From the NCBI GenBank assembly GCA_001600055.1, contig BCIV01000012.1, positions 186,474 to 250,473 of the forward strand: a DNA stretch of 64,000 nucleotides, given 5' to 3'. The notes beneath the pieces were generated by a model. The model was not told where the DNA came from and did no database searches. It was given only the letters and a program-made list of their open reading frames with translations. Position numbers and translations under genes: made by a program. Below, one piece after another: positions 1-11,250 of the stretch (within the stretch, counting starts at the first letter, position 1; the number at the start of each line of letters is the position of its first letter). Source of the stretch: Filobasidium wieringae (lineage: Eukaryota; Basidiomycota; Tremellomycetes; Filobasidiales; Filobasidiaceae).

Positions 1-231
1 GCTTGGGGGAAGGCGGTACCGGAGATCAAGAAGAAACAGGTCGGAAAGGAGATGGAACGCCTAGCCGATCTATGCAACTTTGAACTGGGCGTTGTGGTTC
101 GGGGAGAGGACCTGCCGAGCATGTTGGAGCAAGGGAGCGAGTGGGAAGACGTGGTCCCTCATCGACGAGATACGGAAATTTTCACCGGGAGGGACAAGCC
201 GTTCAATTCGGAAAGTTGGGTGAAAAAGTGA
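1..231 (+). CDS. 3' end of an unrecognised protein-coding gene (5' end outside window)
   Basis: Frame 1 is open from the first base of the window to a TGA at 229-231, giving the last 76 residues of a charged protein. It contains a stretch reading ERLADLCNFELGVVVRG and ends in SESWVKK. I do not recognise the family. The open frame at the window edge, the codon use and the convergent BRX1 gene, whose stop lies about 250 nt downstream, make a real terminal exon likely. No start or intron can be judged from this fragment. Confidence 0.6.
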   Translation, partial: AWGKAVPEIKKKQVGKEMERLADLCNFELGVVVRGEDLPSMLEQGSEWEDVVPHRRDTEIFTGRDKPFNSESWVKK

Positions 232-485
232 CGATGGCGAAATTACGACCTTACGTTGGTTATACTGTACTCCTTTAGCGACGAATGTCCAGTCTGATGT
301 ATGTAACCTGGAGAGATGACTGTAAAGAACCACCAAGAATGCTGCTGCGAACAGGACGCCCAGATAACCCTAACCGAACTCCGAGTCTTGTCAGAGACCA
401 CTTTCTACTCGTCTGAATCGTAAAGTTTCGGTACCACATATAACAGCGAACAACACTACAAACATGACAACCCCAACCCAATCGC

Positions 486-1839
486 TCAAGCAAACACCTT
501 CTCGACGGCCAAATCGTCCTCGTCCAAGTCCTCCTTGAGTCGCATCCGCCTGTCCTCCCTGTCGGTCTGGTTGCCCTTCCTTTGCTTGTACTTTTGTCCT
601 TGAACACGCTTGAAGGAGGCTCGCGCGGCAGCGGGGGAGATGAATTCTAGCAATCCAAAGGAATTTAGCGTCTCGTTCATATTCATGAACGTACGGTCGC
701 TACTAACCTGGGTTGGCAAAGATGGTAGGTCCTCCGAAGGAACCCTCGAAGATCCTGATGGGAGTCAAGACGAACCTAGGTCCAATCTCAACCAAGCTTG
801 TAACGGGTGGTCCGGAAGGTTGTAGAGGGTCTTTCTCTACGATCTGTCATGTCTCAACCAGATCAGCGTGATGCCATCATCCTCGTTCTAGGTATCGCTA
901 CCGACCTGGTAATTTCGGAACCAGATTTTGTTATCAAGCAAAGAAAAGGAAAGAATGTGATCGATGAAAGGCTTGAGTTTTCGGGAGGTCTTGGGTACAC
1001 TGAAAGTCTATCGTGGCGGAATGCATCCAGCTTAGTATGCGCTCAGAAGCATTTCCTATCAAACACCACTTACATGAGTAAGCATCTCCTTCAACAACTT
1101 CCACTGCTCATCTCCATCCCAGCCTCCATCGAAACAGACAAGTCCTCGGCTTCCCTTCAAACAATTCCCAGTCATTTTTAATTCGTCCATAGTATGAATG
1201 TTTTGTACGTGACACTTGACAGAAGGTCCGTTGGGTGCCCTCGTCAGCCAGAGGTAGAGGTCTTCATGTCGGCGAGCTTCGAAATAGAGTGTGTTGTTAC
1301 AAGAATGCAAGTCGGCAAGCTCGTTGACAAGATGGAGGGATGATTTCGAGTCGAGTTTGGCATCTAGAAACAGGATGTCAGCATCGAGCTACTTCACGGC
1401 GAGGTTGACGGATCAGCTAACCTTTCTTGATGTGTGGTAATATGGTTTCCAGATCCAACATCAAGTGCCTCATTCTCTGAGTAGTACCTCTCGAACTGAG
1501 CATTAAGACCTTGTCCTTCCTTCTCTGAGTAACGGCAGCCTGCGTGACCTGGTCTTTCATATCCGTCGAGACGGTCTTCTTCTTCTCCTCCTTTCCCTTT
1601 CCCTTTTCCGCCTTCTTCGATTTCTTGGCAGGTCTTTCCATCTCTTCCTCCTCCTCGACGTCGCTCATTTCGAAATCCTCGACGTCGTCCTCTGAATCTT
1701 CTTCACCAGACATAGCGATACCAGCTTCCAGAGCCATGTCGTCGGCAGCAGCCTGAACATCTGAACGAGGGAGCTTCGATCGGGACTTGCCCTTGGCGTT
1801 CGAAGCAGCTTTCGAGGTAGTTTTAAGTAGGGTAGACAT
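486..1839 (-). CDS. BRX1: Ribosome biogenesis protein BRX1 (Brix domain)
   Basis: Five exons read by eye: 1839-1422, 1363-1074, 1007-906, 843-708, 646-486. They join in frame to 368 aa, with introns of 58-66 nt. The N-terminus (about 90 residues) is acidic and Lys-rich. The Brix domain follows, with VLMLSSRGTTQRMRHLM, then KLDSKSSLHLVNELAD, CNNTLYFEARRHEDLYLWL, KPFIDHILSFSLLDNKIWF and LVEIGPRFVLTPIRIFEGSF, all characteristic of Brx1. The C-terminus is basic. Brx1 acts in the nucleolus in early assembly of the large ribosomal subunit and 27S pre-rRNA processing (family knowledge). It is divergent to LSM4, about 270 bp away. The N-terminal Lys/Glu tract is low-complexity but in frame. Confidence 0.95.
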
Positions 1840-2110
1840 AATGTGCGTTAAATATTATGCGTCTATATGAAACTTGTAGCCAGAAAGGACGAAGAGTAAT
1901 TATTGATTGTTGAAATTGTTGAGCGATTCGATGTCGATATGAGCGGTGTTTCTCAACTTTTGGAAGTCACGTGACTCGATCTCCCTCGCAACGATGATGC
2001 TAACTCACCTCGACGCTCAGCCCAAGGTGTTTGAATAAGGTTGTGATCTCGACCTCTTGACTCATTCTTTGAACCTGAACCGACATAGCAAGAGGTAGAC
2101 CTGTGACCGA

Positions 2111-2862
2111 ATGGTAAGTCGGCCAAACATCTAAAGAGGCGCAAGAGGTCGGCACGCTGACATTCAGTATATACACTTACAGCTTCCTCTATCTCTTCTC
2201 AATGCCACGCAAGGCAAACCTATGGTGAGTCAGGAATCAAAGATCACAGTGTCATACCATTACTGTCATACTCACAACTCATCCCTACTCCTTTTAACTT
2301 ACAGCTCGTCGAACTAAAGTCCGGCGAGACTTACAACGGACACCTAGTTGACTGTGATACCTTTATGAACGTAACGCTGCGAGATGTATATCAAACAAGT
2401 CCTGATGGAGAGAGGTTCTGGAAGGTCAAGGAGATCTTTATAAAGGGGAATGTAGTGAGTATCGCTTTCAATTTTCTGACCTGCAGCGGTATTAGGGAAG
2501 AACCTCGGATCTTCGCCTTGATCTACGATCGCTTGCTGATCCACTCTAATACAATCAGATAAAATATCTGAGAGTGGCTGATCAGGTCCTAGATCAAGTA
2601 CAAGAAGAGCAAAACAAGTACCGAGAACAAGCACGAGGTGGTCAAGGTGGAAACAGAGGGGGTCGAGGTCAGTTTATCCCTTCTTATTGGTTATCAAATT
2701 CCGCTCCCTAAACCTATTCCCCCTTTCTGTTCAGGACGAGGTGGATTCAGCAACTCGGATAGAGGTCGCGGTGGAGCAAACGGAGGGCGTGGTGGCGGCG
2801 GCGGTAGAGGAGGACCAGGTCGAGGCGGTCCAGGACGAGGGGGTAGAGGAAGAGGTCAATGA
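2111..2862 (+). CDS. LSM4: U6 snRNA-associated Sm-like protein LSm4
   Basis: Exons 2111-2113, 2183-2224, 2305-2454, 2559-2667 and 2735-2862 join to 143 aa. The first coding exon is only the ATG, followed by a consensus GTAAGT donor. Exon 2 then gives [14 protein letters not shown], the conserved LSm4 start. The Sm fold follows ([26 protein letters not shown], Sm2 motif [11 protein letters not shown]). The tail is an RGG/Gly-rich tract, as in LSm4 orthologues. LSm4 belongs to the LSm2-8 ring on U6 snRNA and the LSm1-7 ring in mRNA decay. It shares a short promoter with BRX1. Confidence 0.95.
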
Positions 2863-3086
2863 GAAGATAATGAACGGGAAAAGACATGTACGGAACCTCG
2901 AACGATATTATCACCAGAATTCAAGAGATACTTCGTAAAAACCGTGATATATGGGCAAGAGCGGGGCTACATGGACAACGTAATATATATTCGTGATTAG
3001 GAGCATCTAATAAGCTTCAACTTTCAACCTTCTGCAGTCCGGACAAAGCGCTCAAACCTCTTGCAATCGTGCTTTGAGAATCAATC

Positions 3087-3998
3087 TCACAATTCCCCGA
3101 CCTTGACACCAGCGGATAGCTTCTGCGCTTGTTTCTCTAGCTTTACCCGTTTCTTTTCCTCACGGGTTAATGCCTTCGTTCTTGCCTTCACTTGAGCCTG
3201 TCGTCATCATCGTCATTGAGTCAGTGAACTCTATCGAGATGCGGATCGGCAGGGCTTACCCTTGCTCCATGCTTCAGTGCGGTTCTTTCAAAAAGGATGT
3301 CGTGTAAGCCATGGCTGGAAAAAACTCGTTTTGTCAATCACTTACAGCATGCTGGCGGCCTGGGCGGTGACAACTGTCAACTTGCGACATTGAAGTACAA
3401 GAAGTCAAACAACTCACTTGTCCGCTCGTCATGGTTTCGTATTTATCGCTCGCTCTGGCCTGGCTCCTCTGCTTCTTAGCCTCTGCAACTTCGTCCAGCA
3501 TTGCTTGTGGGACCATCTGGGATGCTCGTTCTTGTTCCCGTATGTAGCTATCCTCTATCCGGTCAAGATGCTCTTGATGTATCATGTCTTTTGAGGGAGA
3601 GTTAGCATAAAGCAGATCAGCCATTGTTTGACGCACTTACACCAATCGGTCTCCGGTAATGAGTCAGATCTCTCACCTTTCCGTAACTTACTCTTTGATG
3701 ATTTACCGGCTTCCAACCCTAAGCTGTCCAAGAACTTGACTTCTGCCTGCATATCTCTCATATACTGCCAGTGCATAGCTTGTGTATCCTTGCGATGCTC
3801 CCTTCCGCGGATCCGTTCCTGTATCATCATGCTTGTCTTTACTGGTTGAGGTTCGAGTCGTGGCATCGGTGAATTAAAAAGGGTCGGTCGGATCAGAGAG
3901 CCTTGTAATCTTGGTTGTGGACTGGTAACGTTCTGAGAAGATTGTGTGTAAATTTCTGATTTCACATACAGTTGTCGCTTCACCCACATTATTCGCAA
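3087..3998 (-). CDS. Conserved-looking basic protein of unknown function, overlapping or fused to IRC3
   Basis: Exons 3998-3641, 3587-3418, 3359-3346, 3314-3260 and 3197-3087 join in frame to 235 aa if the ATG at 3998 is used, or 191 aa from the ATG at 3866. Exon 3 is a 14-nt microexon. The protein is basic and helical, with [16 protein letters not shown] near the N-terminus and LHDILFERTALKHGARAQVK near the C-terminus. From ATG 3998 the first residues ([13 protein letters not shown]) look like a mitochondrial presequence. I do not recognise the family; a mitochondrial ribosome-associated role is only a guess. The first 125 nt overlap the last part of IRC3 in another frame. A 37-nt GTATGT...CAG intron (starting just after GAAGCGACAACT on the minus strand) would instead fuse IRC3 to this protein in frame. 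Exon structure is good; the start is uncertain. Confidence 0.6.
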
Positions 3999-6593
3999 CT
4001 TGGGTTTCGAAATCTGGGTAGATCTTTCGCAACAGCGCCTTCTGGGCTTCAGATGCCGGTTTCTTACGCCAACTTGCCCACCGGTACAGGCTAAATCCTA
4101 GCATTCAGTACTGTATGACGATGTAGATGTTTGACAATGACACTTACTGCGGCAAGGCTGTTCTAGGAATGATCCGCTCTACCAGTTTATCAGCTATGTT
4201 GAAAGCTTTTGCTAGATCAGCTGATCGTCCGTACGTCCTGGTAGTGGTATAAGGAGTCGACGATTTATATCCTGGACCGGAAAGCTCTTTTGGCAACAAC
4301 ATCGCGTGCTGTATCAGGTAGATACGTCCCTCTTTGATGATGCGAAAGTAGCCATTGGTTCCAACCGATTGCAGTACGAATTTGTTATCGCCACAAGTAA
4401 CCTGTAAAGCATGATTCCAGGTCGACGCATGCCGAAGTCGTTCGAGCGCGTTGACGAACATACCCATGACAATCTACTCCGCCAATCGTTGTCGGTACGT
4501 TTGTCATGTATGCGCAAACGAAACGGGTCGTCATCCTCCTCGTAGACTATATCTCCAGACGCCATCTGATCCTCTGTTTCTTCCATGGCTCTTCTGTCCG
4601 CCTGCGCCGCTTCTCCCCTTTCTTTGAGAGCGGCGATGGCTTCATCTATGATAATCGCTTGGAAATGAGGCAAAATCTCAAGCTGTTTCTGGGATAAACC
4701 TACCTTTGACTTCATCTTCCACAGGATCAAGCCCGAACAACGTCGGGATCGATATCAAGCCCTGAACGTTGGTCACATTGTCCACAACGTCAACTATCTG
4801 GCAGTATGCTTTTCCGGGGGCGTTTCGAAGGCCACGACCGATCTATACATCAGATTGGATTGTCAGCTAGAAACGTGCTAAATGGCAGTTCTTAATGTAG
4901 CAGTACCATTTGACTGAACAGGTTACGCGATTTGGTTGGCCTGGCGACAATGACCGTATCAATATTCGGTATATCGGTCCCTTCCGTTAGGATCTCGCCT
5001 GTTGTATGTATGTATCCATCGACACACCCGCCATATCTGAAATCAAATGTACAGGCTCACAATTGATCAAGACAGGAAATTCTCCATTCTTGAATGCCTG
5101 AATCAAGTCTTTTCTGACCCGCTCCTGTGTGTGTGACGATACGGATCGGGCATCGACCCCGCTCTCACGAAACATCGCAGTCATAGCATCCACATGGGCT
5201 AGATCCACACAAAAGATCAACGTAGACTTTCTCTGTTCTAGTGACGACGATCAAGTGAGTATGCTGATCGCAATGTTCGATAGTGTATGAGGTGTGCGTG
5301 CTAACTGTATTGATCCAGCCATGTACCGACAATTAACTCGTTGAATTGCTTGGTATTTACTTTGCCACTCAATGCCCTTGTATTGAAATCTCCAGTATGA
5401 GAACTGACGTTCACTTCGGAAAGATCCATCTGAGCCTTGATGGTAGTCATTCTCACTGCACATAGGTATCCATCCTGTAACATATCCCAGACATCTCGAT
5501 GGTAGACTATATGCGTGAATACCACGCTAAGGGCCATCTCATCGTGTCGAGAGAAAGTCGCAGTGAACCCGATTATCGGGCAGTTCGCTTCAGACCGTAA
5601 CCCTTGAAAGGTTTCTTCCATTGTTTTGGTTTCAGCAGAGGGCAAGTCTTCATCCATGGCTTGTTTCGGTTTATATCCGGCTCCAACTTCACTGTTGAAA
5701 TACGATAACAACCGAACATACCTATGACCGAAGCAAACTTCGATAACATGGCCACCATGATCGCAATGAATTGGTACTTACGACGGCGCGGCAGAATGAT
5801 GGGCTTCATCAACAATGACTGCAGCAAACCGCTTGGGGTCGTATTTGTTCAGTCGATCGTTCTTCATTGATTGATACATCGCTACCGTGCTGATATGTTG
5901 CCATTCGCGCTCGATTATCTTCTTGTAATCAATTTATGCATGAAATGAACCTACACATCAGCTCTGCCGGAAGCATGGTTGCTCCCTTGTTCGAGTTCTA
6001 CCAGGTATTCGGGAAAGGCAGAGGATATCGTCGCCATGGCCTGTCTTGCGAGTTCTATGGCTCCAACCAGAATGAGAATCTGTTTTTTTCCCGAAGCTTG
6101 GGAACGTTTTCTCAACAAAGGTATCAAGTTGGTACTAAGAAAAGGAGTCCTTGAGCATAGCGGACTGTCATTCTGATGTGGCGGCAACTGACAACATTAC
6201 CGTCTTCCCGCTTCCTGTAGGACTGCTCACACCTATTCTATTTTCACCACGATCTAATGCTGATATGCATGCATGAATAACTTCAACTTGATATGGTCTC
6301 AGATACTCTGGAAGACCATATCTGTCCCTGGTATCGCTAATGGGATCGGGTACAGTTCCAGCCTGTTCGCCCTTCTGATTAGCCTCTAGGGAATCATGAC
6401 CAGACTCTATGACTGAGCCAGCCGAGCTCGGTGTGTGCAATACTCGTTGAGATACACCGAGACATGACAATCCCCACGGCGTCTGTACCGCAAACGGATG
6501 CCTTCCAGCTAGCAAGACTTGCACTATCGTCCTATTCGATTTCCTGGCATGCTTGAGTCCTGTTTGCAAGAGAGAGGCAGTAAACCGATGCAT
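3874..6593 (-). CDS. IRC3: Mitochondrial DEAH-box (SF2) helicase, IRC3-like
   Basis: Multi-exon gene with helicase motifs in order: QxxP-type region [15 protein letters not shown], Walker A SPTGSGKT, motif [10 protein letters not shown], motif III GFTAT, a second RecA lobe with [15 protein letters not shown] and INCE, and motif [15 protein letters not shown] spanning an intron. The C-terminal region has [18 protein letters not shown], typical of the Irc3 family. The first 60 or so residues are rich in Arg, Ser and Thr, consistent with mitochondrial import. Irc3 is a branch-specific DNA helicase that maintains mtDNA in yeast (family knowledge). The exon 1/2 junction after the P-loop needs a weak GTTGTC donor to keep the expected VITNLIPLL reading. 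The frame used here stops at 3874; see the neighbouring entry for an alternative fused ending. Confidence 0.85.
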
Positions 6594-6967
6594 GACTATA
6601 ACCCTAGGATTTGTCGCTAGTCCATTTTATCGTTAAAGACAAGCTCGAGAATCCACCATACATCGGACTGTCAAGGTCTCATCACAACGTTACAACTACA
6701 CTACTACAGACATCATCAAGGTTGTGTCTCGTCTGACGAATCGCAAGTCACGTGAGCTCGATTGGGCGACGAGTAGATGCGTTTCATCATAGTCACACTT
6801 CGGTCAATGAAGTAAAGCTAGTAGTGGTTACATGGGTATATTGAATCGGTGCGTAACACAAATCGTCGTATATCCCGTCGTGGGTGATCCATGATCTCTC
6901 TTACCGTATTCGTTCTGGTGGGAGTGACTGCTAAACCTCTCCTTATGTCGTGGTCGATTCACAAGCT
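6594..6967. other. Intergenic: IRC3 5' flank and 3' flank of the kinase-like gene
   Basis: About 370 nt with no convincing coding potential. It should hold the IRC3 promoter and the terminator of the kinase-like gene. I see no TATA box or structured element that stands out. Confidence 0.5.
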
Positions 6968-9031
6968 CTATTTCCAATCGCAAGGGTCTGGGAAGGTCAA
7001 AGTTAATCTGCTTGCGACTCGCCCTAGCATCCTACGGAGCTGCTGAATCTCTTCGCTGAATGTACGGCTATCGTACCCTTCTGCAAAACCTTCGTAACAA
7101 GCGGTGGCACCTTCCCAGTCGATGATCCTGATCTTGCCATCTGTATGAAGCAGGACATGACGTGGTTGCACATCACCGTGCAGAATATGACGACTGTGTA
7201 TCGTATTATAAGCAGCCACAACATCTCGTCTAGGAATTCGGGTCAGCACCGAAACACATGCGCATCAAAGATCCAGTGAAGATGATTTACCTAACATTTT
7301 CGTTGGCGAGATCCGCTTGTTGGCCACAATCTTCTAGAATCATCAGGATCTTTTGCTTAATGTCGTCAGTCCAGGCTCCAAAGTGCTTGGGAACCAAGTT
7401 GGTGTCCTGAAGCCTGTCCAGCATGTTGCACTCATCCCAGAAGGCATCCGCAGCCGATGGGCCTCGGCAATCGAGTCCGACTGCGGCGTCGAGATCGATA
7501 TATTTGGCAACGATAGGAATGATAAGCTGGCCTTTAGAGTATCGGACAGTGGCCGTTCCGCGATAGGCATCGTAGCATCTCCCGCTTGATATGTATTCCG
7601 TGAGGTCCAAGTGTACCTTCTGCAAAACACATGGAGTCGTAAAAATCGACGGATCCTTTGCGATCTCGCAGACACGTCTGGTACGAGGCATCGGCTACGT
7701 CGAGTCAATGAAGCTGGTTTGAGGTTCGGTGACTATGTAGTACGACCATGACAACTTGTCTTCGGGAATCCAAGTGACAGGATCACTTGGGGTAATAGGG
7801 TAATTCAACTCTGAACTGGTGACTTGACAAGTCGTACTCAAGGTGAATTGCACATCTTCAAGCTCCCGGTCTCGCTGCTCGGCAATACGCATGTCCCGAA
7901 AGACGGTCTCGATATTCTCTTCCTCTCTCCAAAGCTGACGGTCATCATCCCTGCCATCGGCATGCGGCTTCCAAGGATTGCTCGTAACACCGAGTTCAGA
8001 CGTCTCGATCAACAGGGCGACTACCACTTCCATGAGCGTAACGCTAGAGCCGCATTTGAGACTCTGGATCGTTTGCAAGGTTGAAAAGGGGTCCAGACGT
8101 CGCTTCAACATGTCTTCAGATTGAGAGAAGTAACCAGATCTCTTACTGTTAGAATGGTAGAGTCGTGCTTTCAACAGTGCTTACGTTATGTTACTCACAC
8201 CAACGAATTAGGATCAAACAAGTCTGAAGCTTGATCCGGGTCGCGTAACACGATCTTTGAGCACATGACCACATTGGCATCCGACAGGTGAAAGACGACG
8301 TAGACATCCCAGCCAGCGAGTATACAATATCTCGCCCGGTTGATATGTATCTGCTCTATTACCTGAGCTCTGAATCGATTAGACCGATGAATACCAAAAA
8401 CAGGCTAGAAGTTCGACAGACCTGGTATAGGATGTCTTCGAATGAGCTCGAAAGGTACGGGGCGTAATCCCCTGAAATCTTGAGGTGACCGGTAGAGTCG
8501 CGATGCACGTAAGTGCCGCCCTTTTCCAAACATATCATCAACCATATCAAGTCGCGCATCGAAAGCTCTGGCTTGTTTTTGAACAGGAGGCTTGGAGCCT
8601 CTTCGTTCGGTGGAGGAGACTGCCTGATCAGATCGCGTGTTCCAGAATTGACGATCGGAGCAGTCCTCAAATTGCGTCGACAGATCAGGATGTTATCCTT
8701 GAAGTTGTTGTCGTGCCTCACAAAAGCGTTCGCCAACTTCCCAGGGGACTCGAGGATGCATCCCGTCAGTCCCGCATCTCCTCCAGGCACTTCGATCTGC
8801 CTGAGTTGGACCCCGAAATGTTTGGCGCGTGCAGTATACGTAGAAGGAGGCACGTCTAGAAGAGCTGCTTGCTCTTGTCCAGAGGCGGTAGCGAGAGGCA
8901 TCGAAATCCACAATCCACTGGTTCGACCTTTCGGTGAAGAGCTGGGCTTCTTGTTTTTCTTCCGGAGCGCTATCTTCTGTGACAGGTTTCAGAACTTCTT
9001 CCAGGTGCTGCGTAACTTTTCGAGATGACAT
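6968..9031 (-). CDS. Fungal protein-kinase-like protein (probably atypical or FunK1-related)
   Basis: The minus-strand exons give an N-terminal region with INRARYCILAGWDVYVVFHL and DLFDPNSL, then a kinase-like fold. The N-lobe reads EYISSGRCYDAYRGTA with Lys in PIVAKYIDLD, and the hinge reads ILMILEDCG. The C-lobe reads HSRHILHGDVQPRHVLL with RIIDWEGA in place of HRD and DFG. This pattern matches large fungal families of kinase-like proteins (from memory), so activity is uncertain. Domain order supports one gene ending at 6968. An intron with donor GTACTA (inside SWS) and acceptor ACCAG is needed to bypass a stop at 7695. Near 8900-8950 the reading frame changes and I found only a weak intron (GTGGAT...AAGAG) to explain it, so the N-terminal structure is tentative or broken. 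Start chosen at ATG 9031 (SSRKVTQHLEE). Confidence 0.55.
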
Positions 9032-9354
9032 GTCATTATCGAGCTTGATTCTGTAAACGTCCGATAAAATCGATCGACTAGACAATCAATAATAGCTACG
9101 GCCCGATCTATGGGCCACGGTGTGTTGAGTGCAACTGGAAGTAGCGACAGTGTGGACTTTGTTACCTGTCGCTCTGTGATCACACCAAAAGTTGCATGTC
9201 AACAAACCGATTGGTGGCTTACGTAAGCTTAGCTTCCGCCCGTTCCCTCTGGATTTTTGCCCGTAATTTGGACTTGTCGACCTCGAAACTGGAATTCCCT
9301 TGCGAAACTGCGAGTCCAGTCCCTTCTCCACGCCTTCCAGCCTCATCCACCATC
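9032..9354. other. Divergent promoter region, kinase-like gene / TIM54
   Basis: About 320 nt between divergently transcribed genes. No additional coding exon is supported. A pyrimidine-rich stretch precedes the TIM54 start codon. Confidence 0.45.
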
Positions 9355-11120
9355 ATGTCAGAAGGCAACACGTCTCTTCCCAAGGCGGAGGCTCCTCCTC
9401 AAGTGCCCGTTCCAAAAATCGCGGCAGCGAACGTAGCAAAACCGGTAGATTCGGCGACTCTAAAAGCTCTGGAACATACCGGTCTTCCCCCCTCCCTCTT
9501 GCGCTGGAAACCTCGTCTTCCCTCTAGGAACTGGTCGATATTCTTGACGCTTGTCGGAGGAATCTCTTATGCCTATTACTACGACAGGTCGGAATGTAAG
9601 CGGTTGAAGCAGGAATACACCGACAAGGTCAAGCATCTCAGTGAAGAGCCTATTGATGGAGGAGCATTGGGTCATGGCAGGAAAGTAACCATCTATGCGA
9701 GCAAGTGGCCAGAGGACGATGAATGGGAGAGAGGTCTCCAGTATTTCAAACGATATATTAAGGTAAGCCCATGCCATCCCCTCTCACAAACGGATAACAA
9801 GCTGTAACGAGACTCGTCCTCGTCCTATTCTCATAGCCTGTCTTGGTGGCAGCAGCGATCGACTATGAAATGGTCTCATGCCCTCAATACGGTTCTCTGG
9901 CACGACACGTATCAGACCACATCCTCATCCAGCGTCGACAAGAATTATCGACAAAGTACAACCTCTCTCCCCCTCTCGAACCCCCCACCTTGAACCTCAT
10001 GGCCGGCGCTCCCGGTCAACTATCGCCGGAAGAGAAAGAAAGACGACGGGTAGAAGGCGGAGCGATCGTCATTGGACGAAACACGCTCAAAGAGTATATG
10101 GCAGGGCTCAGGAAAGGGTATATGGAGGGGATCAAGAGGGAGACGAGGGAGAAGGTCGTGGAAAGGGAAATCGAGGGGGATGGGATCTTCGAGACGAAAG
10201 AAGAGCTGGAAGCCCGACGTATGGAATTCGAAGAGAACGCAAGGAAGTTGGCCGAAGGTCAGATCGTCTCACCTCCCGCTACGGCTCCACCTAAACTAGG
10301 TGGATTGTCATTCATGAATCGACCCACCCCTGTCACTCCTACCCCCACTCTTCCTCTGCCCACGGTAACGGATCAAGAATCACTTATTCCCTCTCACGCC
10401 CATCTTCCCCCCTCTCCCCTACCTGAACAACCATGCATGCTTTTGGTACCATGGACCAATCACCTAGGGTTCAAGCAGATCCCCTACATGATCTGGGACC
10501 TCTTCAACGAGAGGGCTAAATACAGGATCGGAGGAGAAGCGGGGATGAGGTTGGTCTTTGGTCATAAGAGGGAGTTTATCGGGAAAGACAAGGAACAAGG
10601 GTTCCGATCGGCGCAAGGTTCTGAAGGCGGTGAGAAGATGTTACAGGATCTGGCAGGCCCTCAATCCCTGAACAACGATTTCAACGAATCGGCCATCACG
10701 ACCACGACCACGACGACGACGACGACGGGGGGAGCTTCCGATCTGGACTTTGATCTCGAGTCCGAGGATTACTACAAGAAAGGATTCGGAGAGACGTTGT
10801 CCAAGATCACAAAGGCGAGGGAGAGTTATTATACCGAATTGAAAACTCGATTACAAACCGCACGTGATCTTGCCAACGGAGTGCGCGAGGCCACCACGGA
10901 AGAACAGACGAAACCTCCTCCCACCGAGACCGAGCTGAGGGAGGAGAGGTTGAAACGTGAATTGAGATGGAGGAATGAAGAACTTGGGTACGAGATCGTC
11001 CATAAAGGGAGTGACGTCAGCTGGACCCCTCGATGGGACGGGTGGTTGAAGGTTTATGGCGATGTGAGGTCGGGGGATATTCCCGTACCTGCTTCTAAAA
11101 CTCAGGAAGCCAATTGGTAG
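9355..11120 (+). CDS. TIM54: Mitochondrial inner-membrane translocase subunit Tim54
   Basis: Exons 9355-9762 and 9837-11120 join to 563 aa. The N-terminus has GLPPSLLRWKPRLPSRNW followed by one membrane segment (SIFLTLVGGISYAYYY), then KVTIYASKWPEDDEWERGL and, after the intron, VLVAAAIDYEMV. This is the Tim54 layout: a short matrix side, a single TM near residue 65-80 and a large intermembrane-space domain. Tim54 is a TIM22-complex subunit for carrier import and also helps Yme1 assembly in yeast (family knowledge). Oddities are a Pro-rich insertion (PTPVTPTPTLPLP) and a 10-Thr run from ACC/ACG repeats near 10699-10728. A start at 9196 upstream would lack an ATG; ATG 9355 fits. Confidence 0.92.
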
Positions 11121-11250
11121 AGAACACTCAGCTTGTAACAGCCATGACGACATGAAACGACTTCACTATTCCGCAGCCTGCGCATGCCCCGAAAGAAAAG
11201 AAATAGTGATACACCCATAATCTATGTAATTTACAAATCCTCCCGATCGC

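Noticed and set aside
10695..10732. ACC/ACG microsatellite as a possible functional repeat
   Set aside because: It is in frame and codes a Thr run in TIM54; ordinary low-complexity expansion.
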